IMG/VR virus record: IMGVR_UViG_3300009034_000202 | Location: 1 to 24,488 of that record | From: a virus | Length of the DNA: 24,488 nt | Reading direction: 5' to 3' (one strand) | Shown here: in pieces, positions 8,928 through 15,129 of the stretch | How the letters are laid out: every line of letters begins with the position of its first letter | Position numbering within the stretch: position 1 is the stretch's first letter | Position numbers and translations under genes: made by a program | The notes under the pieces: model-generated | Told to the model about the DNA's origin: nothing | The model's input: the letters and a program-made list of their open reading frames with translations, nothing else | The model's database searches: none

Positions 8928-9050
8928 TTACCACCGACCATAGGCATGTCCTTTTATGTGTCCTTCTTTCCTAAAATCATTATCTACTATCATATAGCAT
9001 AAAACTAAAATAGATAAAGGAATTCCGAGAATAAGCATTATAAGTTTCAT
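8928..9050 (-). CDS. 40-residue membrane peptide
   Basis: An ATG at 9050 with AAAGG upstream opens a 40-codon frame ending in TAA. Residues 2-22 are hydrophobic (KLIMLILGIPLSILVLCYMI), followed by a short charged and polar tail ending GRW. A single-pass membrane microprotein is predicted. It fills the gap between the SLOG gene and the 258-residue gene. The function is unknown. Confidence 0.55.
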   Translation of the reverse strand: MKLIMLILGIPLSILVLCYMIVDNDFRKEGHIKGHAYGRW

Positions 9051-9062
9051 TTTGATGCCTTT

Positions 9063-9413
9063 CTATACATATACAATAAAGGTTGGTTTTTTTGCTTTCT
9101 TTGCTTTTTCGATTGTGTCGGCAGTTCCACGAGATTCCCCATCCCAAAAAGCTAATATCATATCACAATTATCAACTATCGTTTGGTTGCGTATGAATCC
9201 AGCAGACTTGCCATATTTATCCCAATCTGCATAGAAAACTTTGCATGAAATGTCATTATTCTCGGCAAAATTTTCTCCTAATAAGTCAGCCCCTTTAGCC
9301 CCCCCAGATATAATTTCTGTAATATAATCAAGAGGACAGAGAGAATCATAAATAAATCCTGCCAACTGTTCATAACTATTAAATGTACGACTGCCTACGA
9401 TTGCTAATCTCAC
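9063..9413 (-). CDS. SLOG-family (DUF2493-like) nucleotide-binding protein
   Basis: A 116-residue protein with the hallmarks of a small Rossmann-like SLOG protein: an N-terminal strand followed by VGSRTF, a glycine loop SGGAKGADLLGENFA around residues 36-50, and FWDGESRGT near residue 90. Relatives are thought to bind nucleotides or nucleotide-derived signals and are common in phages; a specific activity cannot be stated. The start is GTG, overlapping the previous stop as GTGA, so translation is coupled. Length is typical for the family. Confidence 0.85.
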   Translation of the reverse strand: MRLAIVGSRTFNSYEQLAGFIYDSLCPLDYITEIISGGAKGADLLGENFAENNDISCKVFYADWDKYGKSAGFIRNQTIVDNCDMILAFWDGESRGTADTIEKAKKAKKPTFIVYV

Positions 9414-9826
9414 TTTTCTTTCCTTTCTGCGGATGGATGTGTAATTAATTTTTTCACCATCGAACTATCTCGTCCGGTCGCCGCCGCCATTTCAGCGAGT
9501 ATTCGAGGGGATTTTGCTTCCTCGATGATTTTGTTTGTAACTTCGACGAGAAAGCCCTTTTCTCGGAGTTTCTGATTGGCTTTGGCTGTACTCGCTGGGA
9601 ATATAAAACCGGGGCCACCGGGTCGGCTGAGTACGAACATAATTCTATTGAAGGTCGAGAGAGAAAAGAAAACCTCACTACCAATATATATTGGTTGAAT
9701 ATGTAAAGCCTTGAGATATTTCAGGGCCACGAGACGGGATACATCAAAGGTTGTCTCCAAATGCTTTAACTCAACAAGCTCACCCCCGCCAAAATCATAA
9801 GTTTTAGGTAGATTCATTTTTCCCAT
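9410..9826 (-). CDS. Helix-turn-helix-like protein of unknown role
   Basis: A 138-residue protein. Residues 17-50 (LVELKHLETTFDVSRLVALKYLKALHIQPIYIG, in part) have the pattern of a winged or MerR/excisionase-like HTH, with a helix pair followed by a short hairpin. The C-terminal half is charged and helical with AAATGRDSSMVKKLI. It may be a DNA-binding regulator or a terminase-type recognition protein; neither is proven. A promoter (TTGAAA-16-TATAAT) lies directly upstream, so it probably heads the transcript that carries the late genes. It couples to the SLOG gene by GTGA. Confidence 0.6.
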   Translation of the reverse strand: MGKMNLPKTYDFGGGELVELKHLETTFDVSRLVALKYLKALHIQPIYIGSEVFFSLSTFNRIMFVLSRPGGPGFIFPASTAKANQKLREKGFLVEVTNKIIEEAKSPRILAEMAAATGRDSSMVKKLITHPSAERKEK

Positions 9827-9846
9827 AGATTCTTCCTTTCAAACTC

Positions 9847-9874
9847 CATTATATCATATTTGGATTATTTTTCA
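9847..9874 (-). promoter_or_regulatory. Promoter for the 9826 gene and genes downstream
   Basis: Minus strand TTGAAA (plus 9869-9874), 16-base spacer, TATAAT (plus 9847-9852). The start of transcription would be near 9840, followed by a GGAAG-type ribosome site and the ATG at 9826. A CTCCGTAG variant of the iterated octamer lies just upstream, near 9892-9899. Confidence 0.75.
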
Positions 9875-9907
9875 AGGTTTTATTTCAAGCTCTCCGTAGG
9901 GATAAAT

Positions 9908-10090
9908 TTAGAAATCTGGCAAGTCAATACCATCTACCGATTCTTCTATGAAACCGTTTAGCCAATCTTGGCATTCAGTAAAATCCACAGATTCTTCTTC
10001 TCCTGGATAGTATCCTAACAACCATCCAATTCTTTTTCTACGTTCATCGGTGAGTTCGATTGATACTGTAAGTTTAGTTTTTTTGCTCAT
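9908..10090 (-). CDS. 60-residue acidic protein, unknown
   Basis: A 60-residue protein with a basic N-terminus (MSKKTKLTVSIELTDERRKR) and a strongly acidic C-terminus ending DGIDLPDF. AGGAA lies upstream at good spacing. The ATG overlaps the stop of the preceding 54-codon gene as ATGA. The ELTDERRKRIGWLL segment looks like a short helix. No family is recognised. Confidence 0.65.
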   Translation of the reverse strand: MSKKTKLTVSIELTDERRKRIGWLLGYYPGEEESVDFTECQDWLNGFIEESVDGIDLPDF

Positions 10091-10251
10091 TTTGATTTCC
10101 TACTTTCTTTGTCTCCCCAAATATATAATCCATAAATACAGGGTTTTATTTTACATTTTTCACATACCTCTGGATTTGTGCTTAATTGTCTATGAATTGC
10201 GGAAGCCTCTTTGTGAGTTGGAATTTTGCCTTTTCTACACAATCGTTTCAT
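10087..10251 (-). CDS. 54-residue Cys-containing protein
   Basis: This frame joins two neighbours by ATGA overlaps at both ends, which is strong evidence that it is translated. It encodes 54 residues, basic, with C5 and a CX2C-X4-C set (EVCEKCKIKPCIYG) that could bind zinc. The HKEASAIHRQL segment is probably a helix. The function is unknown. Confidence 0.65.
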   Translation of the reverse strand: MKRLCRKGKIPTHKEASAIHRQLSTNPEVCEKCKIKPCIYGLYIWGDKESRKSK

Positions 10252-10541
10252 TTTTGGTCATTGTTTAAGTGTTCTAATATTAGTTCCCAGAGGAGGCTGC
10301 CGGGGAATGGATGAGGGATTATTCGGTAGGATAGACGGGAGTTGCCTCGATAGACATAGAATTTGTTTTCGGTGAAATTCATCTGAATAGTGTCCCCGAA
10401 ATCTACTTGATGAGTTGTTGGGATATAGAAGAAATGGTGGTCTTTGTTCTCTCGGGAACGCACGACCAGTATGCGATGTGAAGCATTGTGGTCATAACAT
10501 TCAACTACAATTCCGATTTGATTTTTGTCGTCGGTTTTCAT
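10248..10541 (-). CDS. Small hypothetical protein
   Basis: A 97-residue protein if it starts at the ATG at 10541, two bases after the preceding stop. A TTG eight codons upstream (10565) would overlap the methyltransferase gene and give 105 residues. Neither start has a strong ribosome site, so coupling to the upstream gene is likely. The chain is beta-rich (QIGIVVECYDHNASHRILVV, HHFFYIPTTHQVDFGDTIQM) and could be a small barrel. No family is recognised. It ends as ATGA over the next gene. Confidence 0.6.
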   Translation of the reverse strand: MKTDDKNQIGIVVECYDHNASHRILVVRSRENKDHHFFYIPTTHQVDFGDTIQMNFTENKFYVYRGNSRLSYRIIPHPFPGSLLWELILEHLNNDQK

Positions 10542-10543
10542 AA

Positions 10544-11158
10544 TTACTTTTTTTGGATTATCCAAAAATAACTATGGACTTTTCTAAGATGTCTTTGGGT
10601 TCTTGATTTGACATACCATTTATTAGGGATGACTAAGATAGCTAAATCTTTCACATAAAATCCCGATTCGATTGCCCATTGCCAAACAAAACAATGCGTC
10701 ATTGTTGTTTTTGAATCTGTATAGTCTTGACATTTGAAAACAAGGATGCCTTTCGGTTTAAGAATTCGGTAAAATTCTTTTAAGGAATCTTTATACATCT
10801 TTTCAAGTGCTTCAAAATTCCAAAACATTCCAAAGCGAACTTCTGTTGTTTGTTTTCCGACTCGTTCTTTCCCTTGGCCTCCATGAGGGCCGTTCTTTCC
10901 TCCAAAGCAAAAAGGAGGGTCAAACATAATTGAATTTATAGAAGAATCGGGGATTGGTAATTTAGTGGAATTAGCATATTGAACATCTTCCCGTTGAGGA
11001 TTTATATCAAATTTTAGAGTTGGTTCTTGTAATCCTTTATAGAATTTACCTAATGAAAAACAAGGGTCTAAGTCAAAATGGTCTGACTCGATATGTAAAT
11101 CCAGAATATTCTGAATGACTTCTTGATTAGTTGTTCCAGCACTCTTAATACAACTCAT
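10544..11158 (-). CDS. DNA methyltransferase of the DPP[FY] type
   Basis: A 204-residue SAM-dependent methyltransferase. The catalytic motif IV reads FDPPF at residues 79-83, the form of enzymes that methylate exocyclic amino groups (N6-adenine or N4-cytosine). It is followed by a typical region leading to a helix and strand (YRILKPKGILVFKCQD, residues about 127-142). The short length and lack of a recognisable target domain suggest a solitary phage methylase; target site unknown. LDPCFSLGKFYKGL near residue 30 resembles a SAM-binding start. It has its own strong promoter and AAAGGAACC ribosome site. Possible roles are evasion of host restriction or regulation of its own DNA; a guess. Confidence 0.8.
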   Translation of the reverse strand: MSCIKSAGTTNQEVIQNILDLHIESDHFDLDPCFSLGKFYKGLQEPTLKFDINPQREDVQYANSTKLPIPDSSINSIMFDPPFCFGGKNGPHGGQGKERVGKQTTEVRFGMFWNFEALEKMYKDSLKEFYRILKPKGILVFKCQDYTDSKTTMTHCFVWQWAIESGFYVKDLAILVIPNKWYVKSRTQRHLRKVHSYFWIIQKK

Positions 11159-11180
11159 TTTCGGTTCCTTTCAAAACTGT

Positions 11181-11209
11181 ATTTTACCATATCCTCCGCA
11201 GGGAGTCAA
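11181..11209 (-). promoter_or_regulatory. Promoter of the methyltransferase gene with the octamer in its spacer
   Basis: Minus strand TTGACT (plus 11204-11209), a 17-base spacer, TAAAAT (plus 11181-11186). The spacer contains the iterated motif CCTGCGGAGG. Predicted initiation is about 15 bases before the ribosome site of the gene starting at 11158. Confidence 0.75.
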
Positions 11210-11284
11210 GTGTTTTTTTCATTTTATTTTTATCTTTACAATCGACATAATCGTTATAATTGGTAGCCACATTATCAAAAAAGC

Positions 11285-11451
11285 GTCCAGAGTATCAAAA
11301 GTCCAGAGTATCAATTACGGAACGCAGGGGGGGTTTTTGATACTGTGGTACTGGCTTTTTAGCGAAATAATCCAGAGTATCAAAAATACTCTCCCTGGCC
11401 TTTGTCTGTAACGATTGTAACGGTTGTATCACTCTGATTGTAGGGATTGTA
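11285..11451. repeat. Repeat block downstream of the helicase gene (possible origin)
   Basis: The gap 11210-11461 holds no gene I can support. It carries GTCCAGAGTATCAA twice as a 16-base tandem (11285-11298 and 11301-11314), a third TCCAGAGTATCAA at 11371-11383, and the inverse core TTGATACT at 11336-11343. A second family, GATTGTA, occurs at 11413, 11436 and 11445 with a related GGTTGTA between. Iteron-like repeats beside a RepA-type helicase suggest a replication origin; operator sites are the alternative. Confidence 0.6.
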
Positions 11452-11461
11452 AGGGTTATAA

Positions 11462-12544
11462 TCACGGTAATCTCCACTCCCAACGAATGATTTTGCCACT
11501 CTGGTTTTTTACGGGAATACCGAGGATTCCTATTGATTTCTTGACTCTCTTTAAGGTTGCAGATGAGTAGCCAAGAGCCTCACCTTCCTCGAAAATGAGC
11601 TTAGAATCCAGAGGCTCATCGGATAAAACGGACTCAAGCCACTCCGAGGCTTCGGTTTGTTTGCGGGGTCGGCCTTGTGAGCGTTTGCGAGGGGCGAGAA
11701 GTTCGTCTGCGGTGAGGAATATAGGGTCTTTCTCAAAACAACAGGCTGGTTGGTAGGATGTGCGGCCATCGGGAGTTGAAATGGAGGTGCTCATAAGGCG
11801 ATAGGCAAGGCCATCGGTGCGAGGAGCGAGATTGCCTTTATACCAGACCATATAGCGACGGTCAAGGTCGTCGGGGTCTTGGGCGACGAGCCAAGCCATA
11901 CGAGCGGCGTTCTGTTGGCCGACACTGCCGAGGACACGGAATTCGGCTGATAAGTCTTGATTTTTGTTGAGGTGGGTTATGCCGATGATGGATATGTTGC
12001 GGTCGGTCGCGATTTCGGAAAGGGGGCGGAGAAAACTGCGGACTTCTGTATTGGAGTTGGAATCGGTCTTGCCCATATAGGCGGTGTAGGGATCGATGAT
12101 TGCGAGTTTTGGATTGGAGGCTTTGTCGAGGACGGAAAGGAGCATATCGAGGTCGCCTGTTTTCGAGAGATTGTCGATACCTACGAGACCTATTGTTCCG
12201 TCTGGGAGAGTTATTTTTGCACCTTTGAGAATATAGACTCGGCTTAAATCTGCTTGCATTGCTATTAGGCGGGGGACTATTATGTTGCCGGGGGTATCCT
12301 CAGCAGAGAGGATGACGACATCTCCAGGTTCTCGGGTTGTAGAGGGGAGTTCGTCTATCCAGGGACGGCCTGTGGTAATTTGAGCGGCCATATAGAGGCT
12401 GAGAGTTGATTTACTGGTTCCACCGATGCCAACGAGGAGTGAGAGCATCTTGTAAGGAAAGCGATTAGGCCAAAGCCAATCAATATGTTCTACCTTGACT
12501 TTATCGCCCCGGATGTAATCAGGTTCTTTTTTGATTATCCCCAT
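11462..12544 (-). CDS. RepA/AAA_25-type replicative helicase
   Basis: A 360-residue RecA-fold ATPase of the hexameric helicase group related to plasmid RepA. Walker A is at residues 39-47 (GIGGTSKST), Walker B at about 147-151 (LAIID), and a sensor-like ITHLNK follows at 189-194. The last 100 residues contain a basic linker (APRKRSQGRPRKQ) and a winged-helix-like domain (GEALGYSSATLKRVKKSIGI). It probably unwinds phage DNA at the start of replication. The ATG overlaps the end of the methyltransferase-like gene by 10 bases. G-rich codon use differs from the AT-rich genes on both sides, suggesting separate ancestry. Confidence 0.85.
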   Translation of the reverse strand: MGIIKKEPDYIRGDKVKVEHIDWLWPNRFPYKMLSLLVGIGGTSKSTLSLYMAAQITTGRPWIDELPSTTREPGDVVILSAEDTPGNIIVPRLIAMQADLSRVYILKGAKITLPDGTIGLVGIDNLSKTGDLDMLLSVLDKASNPKLAIIDPYTAYMGKTDSNSNTEVRSFLRPLSEIATDRNISIIGITHLNKNQDLSAEFRVLGSVGQQNAARMAWLVAQDPDDLDRRYMVWYKGNLAPRTDGLAYRLMSTSISTPDGRTSYQPACCFEKDPIFLTADELLAPRKRSQGRPRKQTEASEWLESVLSDEPLDSKLIFEEGEALGYSSATLKRVKKSIGILGIPVKNQSGKIIRWEWRLP

Positions 12545-13080
12545 TGCTCTGCCATAGCATCAGCAATACCTTGATATGTTGTACTTCTTAATTTGCTTCT
12601 ATTTTTTGATGGAGGCATCCTATGAATTCTGTTTTCTCTTCCAGAAACAACATTTGTTGGTTGCAGTTTCGGCAAATTCTTTAACCATAAGCAAGTTGCT
12701 TTTGTCTCTCCATGTCCAAACATCCAAGGTTGAATAATCTGGTCTGGCTTTCTAATTTTACTGCTAATTACACTAATTGGATTTTCAAGTGCAATTTTTT
12801 GAATTGAGGCAGATAAAATCAAATTGACAAATTCTAATGCTTCTTTTTGTTCTTTTTGCCTATTTTTGAACCACCGAGCACCACTAACAGCCAGATATGT
12901 GCAAGGGGGATGAGCAATCATAAGATCAAAACCATTATTTATAATATCCCGTACATCACCCTGATAATGTGGCCCCGGCTGTTCCGTTGGCAACAAATCA
13001 CAACTTATCACATTGTGTCCCTTTTTAATAAAAGCATCTCTGACTCGCCCCGAGAGTTCACAGGCAATTAATATATTCAT
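12535..13080 (-). CDS. Cytosine-methyltransferase-like protein
   Basis: A 181-residue phage protein usually annotated as a DNA cytosine methyltransferase relative. It starts with a SAM-binding-like segment (IACELSGRVRDAF, residues 5-17), has CDLLP near 27-31, and the catalytic-type HPPCTYLAVSG at 57-67 with a PPC cysteine. IALENPIS later matches the ENP motif. It is far shorter than a full C5 enzyme, with no obvious target-recognition domain, so activity is uncertain. The start at 13080 is chosen because AGGAA lies eight bases upstream and the ATG overlaps the leader ORF as ATGA; a longer in-frame start at 13137 would enter the leader hairpin. Confidence 0.75.
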   Translation of the reverse strand: MNILIACELSGRVRDAFIKKGHNVISCDLLPTEQPGPHYQGDVRDIINNGFDLMIAHPPCTYLAVSGARWFKNRQKEQKEALEFVNLILSASIQKIALENPISVISSKIRKPDQIIQPWMFGHGETKATCLWLKNLPKLQPTNVVSGRENRIHRMPPSKNRSKLRSTTYQGIADAMAEQWG

Positions 13081-13196
13081 CGTCGTTTTCCTGAAGAAAG
13101 CGGGGCCGGAAAAGCGGTCAACAAAACCGGCCCCCAAACATCCGGGCTGTGACCCGATTGATGTGCATAATTGTGATTATTCCACCGCTTTTTCAT
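13077..13196 (-). CDS. 39-codon leader ORF coupled to the methyltransferase-like gene
   Basis: An ATG at 13196 has AAGGG five bases upstream and lies about 26 bases after the predicted transcription start. The 39 codons begin MKKRWNNHNYAHQSGH and end in TGA overlapping the next ATG as ATGA. The peptide is basic, with clustered Asn, His and Pro but no recognisable domain. A strong hairpin lies inside its second half, so its translation could open or close access to the downstream gene. It could instead be a simple microprotein. Confidence 0.5.
   Translation of the reverse strand: MKKRWNNHNYAHQSGHSPDVWGPVLLTAFPAPLSSGKRR
13102..13144 (-). promoter_or_regulatory. Strong hairpin inside the leader ORF
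   Basis: GGGGCCGG at 13102-13109 and CCGGCCCC at 13137-13144 form a perfect 8-bp all-GC stem with a 27-base loop in the mRNA. It ends about 21 bases before the methyltransferase-like ATG. There is no T-run, so it is not a classical terminator. Confidence 0.65.
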
Positions 13197-13229
13197 TTAG
13201 TCCCTTAACTTGTTATCTCCGCTATTGTC

Positions 13230-13257
13230 ATTATAGCAGATTCGGAGGATGTGTCAA
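13230..13257 (-). promoter_or_regulatory. Consensus promoter of the leader/methyltransferase/helicase operon
   Basis: Minus strand TTGACA (plus 13252-13257), 16 bases, TATAAT (plus 13230-13235). The predicted start is near 13222. It abuts the stop of the zinc-ribbon gene (13261), so that gene is transcribed separately or reads through. Confidence 0.8.
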
Positions 13258-13260
13258 GGA

Positions 13261-13461
13261 CTAAGATTGGCAATCGGGACAGGGAATTGGAGAATCAAAT
13301 GTGTCTGGTCTATTTAATATTTTCGTGTCGCCACAGGTCTCGCAGGGGAGAAGGCCGAGAGCTTGTCGGACAATACATTCGGATTCTGTATCGGTAATAC
13401 TTAGTCGCACTATTGCTCGGTCAAGGAGTTGGCGGATTTTTTGGATGTCGGTATTTTTCAT
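13261..13461 (-). CDS. Small zinc-ribbon protein
   Basis: A 66-residue protein with a helical N-terminus (MKNTDIQKIRQLLDRAIVRL) and two cysteine pairs in the C-terminal half (LPCETCGDTK and PCPDCQS) that should form one zinc ribbon. AAGGA precedes the ATG at good spacing. It lies directly downstream of the tRNA-like gene and may share its promoter. Proteins of this shape are common phage accessory proteins; the partner is unknown. Confidence 0.75.
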   Translation of the reverse strand: MKNTDIQKIRQLLDRAIVRLSITDTESECIVRQALGLLPCETCGDTKILNRPDTFDSPIPCPDCQS

Positions 13462-13484
13462 TTTGGGTTCCTTTCAAAAAATAT

Positions 13485-13553
13485 GGAGCGGGGTGGGAAT
13501 CGAACCCACGACCTGTTACCGGTTTACCGCTCTGCCAACTGAGCTACCCGCCC
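13485..13553 (-). tRNA. tRNA-like gene with shortened anticodon arm
   Basis: The minus strand has a tRNA acceptor stem (GGGCGGG with CCCGCTC, one G-U), a standard D arm (GCTC, loop AGTTGGCA, GAGC) and a perfect T arm (GTGGG, TTCGATT, CCCAC). A G at 13554 can pair with the C at the discriminator position (13485), as in tRNA-His. Between the D arm and the AGGTC variable loop there are only 14 bases where 18 are normal, and no 5-bp anticodon stem can be formed. No anticodon is assigned. CCA is not encoded. It has its own promoter and a T-run just after. Confidence 0.65.
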
Positions 13554-13563
13554 CAGTAGTTAC

Positions 13564-13592
13564 ATTGTAGCATATTGACATATCGACGTCAA
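13564..13592 (-). promoter_or_regulatory. Promoter of the tRNA-like gene
   Basis: Minus strand TTGACG (plus 13587-13592), 17 bases, TACAAT (plus 13564-13569). Initiation falls about 4 bases before the acceptor stem. An inverted repeat TTGAC/GTCAA (13575-13592) overlaps it and could be an operator. Confidence 0.7.
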
Positions 13593-13668
13593 GGGATTTT
13601 TTGGCATTTTGAAAATATTTTTTGGGTACCTTTATCGGACGGATACCTTTGGGGATTTTGGTTATTGG

Positions 13669-13686
13669 ACTGCGTAAATTTCCACT
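13669..13686 (+). repeat. 18-base direct repeat, copy 1
   Basis: ACTGCGTAAATTTCCACT, identical to 18337-18354 in the same orientation, 4,668 bases away. The two copies bracket the mini-gene cluster. Confidence 0.85.
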
Positions 13687-13792
13687 CGGAATCTAAAATT
13701 GATTTCTTGCGGGGGAGGTCTTTGACCAACATTATCGGACTCACGCTAGGGGCCGACGGGGGGGTCTCCCTCCGCAGGATCAATCCTGATTC

Positions 13793-13862
13793 CTGTACTA
13801 TGCTGTACTATGCTATACCAGACTGTACTTTTCTTAACTATGCTATACTGTGGCCGTACCTA
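13793..13862 (+). repeat. Array with exact 10-base period
   Basis: Seven consecutive 10-base units with consensus CTGTACTATG: two perfect copies, then CTATACCAGA, CTGTACTTTT, CTTAACTATG, CTATACTGTG and a degenerate GCCGTACCTA. The unit contains the palindromic GTAC/TATAC core. A 10-base spacing puts each unit on the same face of the helix, as expected for cooperative protein binding. Confidence 0.8.
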
Positions 13863-14092
13863 ATCCAGTGTGTTTTGGTGAGAACTGGTAAGTCCTATAA
13901 CCATTGGCGGTTAGTAGTCGGACATTTGGTTATTCAGACAACGATTATTGGACTTATCCTGCGGAGGTAAAAGGAGGAGGCCCCGACTATTGGTGGGAGG
14001 TTGCACCAGCCGAGGCCTTGGTGGAGAAGGAAATGAAACGAATTGTTTTTTATGATTTTGGGGCTATAACCACAAACCCTATATTCTAATAG

Positions 14093-14422
14093 TTATTCAC
14101 AGCCCTTATCCAACAAAAGAGATTCTAACCGGTTATTCCTCCTTTGTAAGGCTTCAGCCTCCGATTTCTCAGCCTCCTTAAAATCCATAGCAGGTGGCCA
14201 CATAATAAACCAGAAAGTATTGGATAGAAATTTACTTTTATCATGGTTTACTTTTTTGGTAATGAGAATCTTGTTTTGGTGAATCTCTTTTCTTATTGAA
14301 TTACAAGAGAGAAACTTATCACCTTTTTGATTCACAGCCACAATATGAGCATTACGGCCTCCACATCATCCTGCACTAATCAGCATCCCTACCAGCACTA
14401 ACAACACAACCAGTTTTTTCAT
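14093..14422 (-). pseudogene. Small lipoprotein gene interrupted by an in-frame TGA
   Basis: The ATG at 14422 has AAGGA at good spacing. It opens a lipoprotein signal sequence (MKKLVVLLVLVGMLISAG), then TGA at codon 19 (14366-14368), then Cys in the same frame and 89 further codons. Removing the TGA gives a perfect lipobox, SAG-Cys. The TGA looks like a 3-base tandem duplication in GGATGATGTGG. The rest has the pattern of a small lipoprotein family: CNSIRKEI, a hydrophobic WFIMWPPAM, EALQRRNNRLE and a terminal Cys. TGA is a stop elsewhere in the window, so the gene is broken or read through. Re-initiation at the GTG at 14341 would give 82 residues without a signal. Confidence 0.65.
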
Positions 14423-14457
14423 TTTACATCCTTTCAATAAAGTTTACATTCTACCAG

Positions 14458-14832
14458 TTAGTTAGTTCTGAAAATGTAATATTCTTCGGCATTATATTCC
14501 GAGCCGTCATAACTTGAAAAATGGTGTCCGTAACCATCCATCATACAATCCCGCACAACACCATCCCAATCAATATGACAAACCAGGATATTCGGCATAT
14601 CGTCCATGTTATAACAATCATCAAACAATTCTTGGATGAATTCGGCAAAAATATCTTCAATAGCATCCTCTTTGATAAATCTATATTCCGCATCATCAAG
14701 TCTTACATGAAAGTCATCGCATCCGATGTTATCACAAAGCTCCTGCAGTTCGTCTGAATCAAAGTGCGTAATTTCCAATACACTTTTGATTTTCCGTAGT
14801 ATTTCTACGTTGTCTTTTATTTCCGCAATCAT
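14458..14832 (-). CDS. Acidic hypothetical protein
   Basis: A 124-residue, very acidic protein (many Asp and Glu, such as FDDCYNMDDMPNI) with a strong GGAGGAT ribosome site. The N-terminus (MIAEIKDNVEILRKIKSVLE) is helical. The high negative charge would suit a DNA mimic or a partner of a basic protein, but this is speculation. No known family is recognised. It is the first full gene of a row of small genes read toward lower coordinates. Confidence 0.7.
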   Translation of the reverse strand: MIAEIKDNVEILRKIKSVLEITHFDSDELQELCDNIGCDDFHVRLDDAEYRFIKEDAIEDIFAEFIQELFDDCYNMDDMPNILVCHIDWDGVVRDCMMDGYGHHFSSYDGSEYNAEEYYIFRTN

Positions 14833-14844
14833 TTTATCCTCCTC

Positions 14845-15126
14845 TTAAAAAGGCTCAAAACACCTAAATTGTATTGTGTCATTCCCGCAAACCGTCGATC
14901 CGCATTTCTGACAATGGTCACAATCCACAATAGAAGATTCCGGCTGTACCATATCATAAGGCTGATATTGGTATTCTTGTGGATCAATAAGATTTCCACC
15001 ATCATCTTCACATTCACATAAATCACCAGTTTCAAACTCCTGTCCAGTACATACAAACACACCAGCCTCATTCCGCTCGAAATACTGTCTTACCCATCCA
15101 GTTGTTATCTTGATAAAATTATCCAT
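14845..15126 (-). CDS. Cys-rich hypothetical protein
   Basis: A 93-residue protein with GAGGTG upstream of the ATG. The N-terminal half is WVRQYFERNEAGVFVCTGQE, followed by two cysteine groups (LCEC at about 37 and VDCDHCQKCGSTVCG at about 67-81) that could bind zinc. Acidic overall. It begins 3 bases after the preceding stop. Unrecognised. Confidence 0.65.
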   Translation of the reverse strand: MDNFIKITTGWVRQYFERNEAGVFVCTGQEFETGDLCECEDDGGNLIDPQEYQYQPYDMVQPESSIVDCDHCQKCGSTVCGNDTIQFRCFEPF

Positions 15127-15129
15127 TTT

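Larger units (their letters stand above)
13593..14092. other. Noncoding repeat-rich stretch (segment A)
   Basis: About 500 bases with no convincing gene. It contains TTATNGGAC at 13632, 13662, 13732 and 13945, its inverse at 13892-13900 (GTCCTATAA), the octamer CTGCGGAG/CTCCGCAG at 13770 and 13959, an 18-base repeat shared with 18.3 kb, and a 10-base-period array. Plus-strand frames here (for example 13575-13970) are spanned by repeats and lack ribosome sites. A short plus-strand frame, 14033-14089, has AAGGA before ATG but only 18 codons. Confidence 0.7.

Noticed and set aside
11295-11483. 62-codon minus-strand frame after the helicase
   Set aside because: It encodes mainly the DNA repeats (TLDF/TLDY copies) and overlaps the helicase end without a ribosome site. 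Not listed as a gene.
13575-13970. 131-codon plus-strand frame in segment A
   Set aside because: It runs through the 10-base array and other repeats, has no ribosome site, and its product has no protein-like pattern. The array keeps the frame open by chance.
14366-14368. TGA reassigned to an amino acid (alternative genetic code)
   Set aside because: TGA ends many genes here in tight ATGA overlaps (for example at 10248, 13077, 21042), so it is a stop in this genome.
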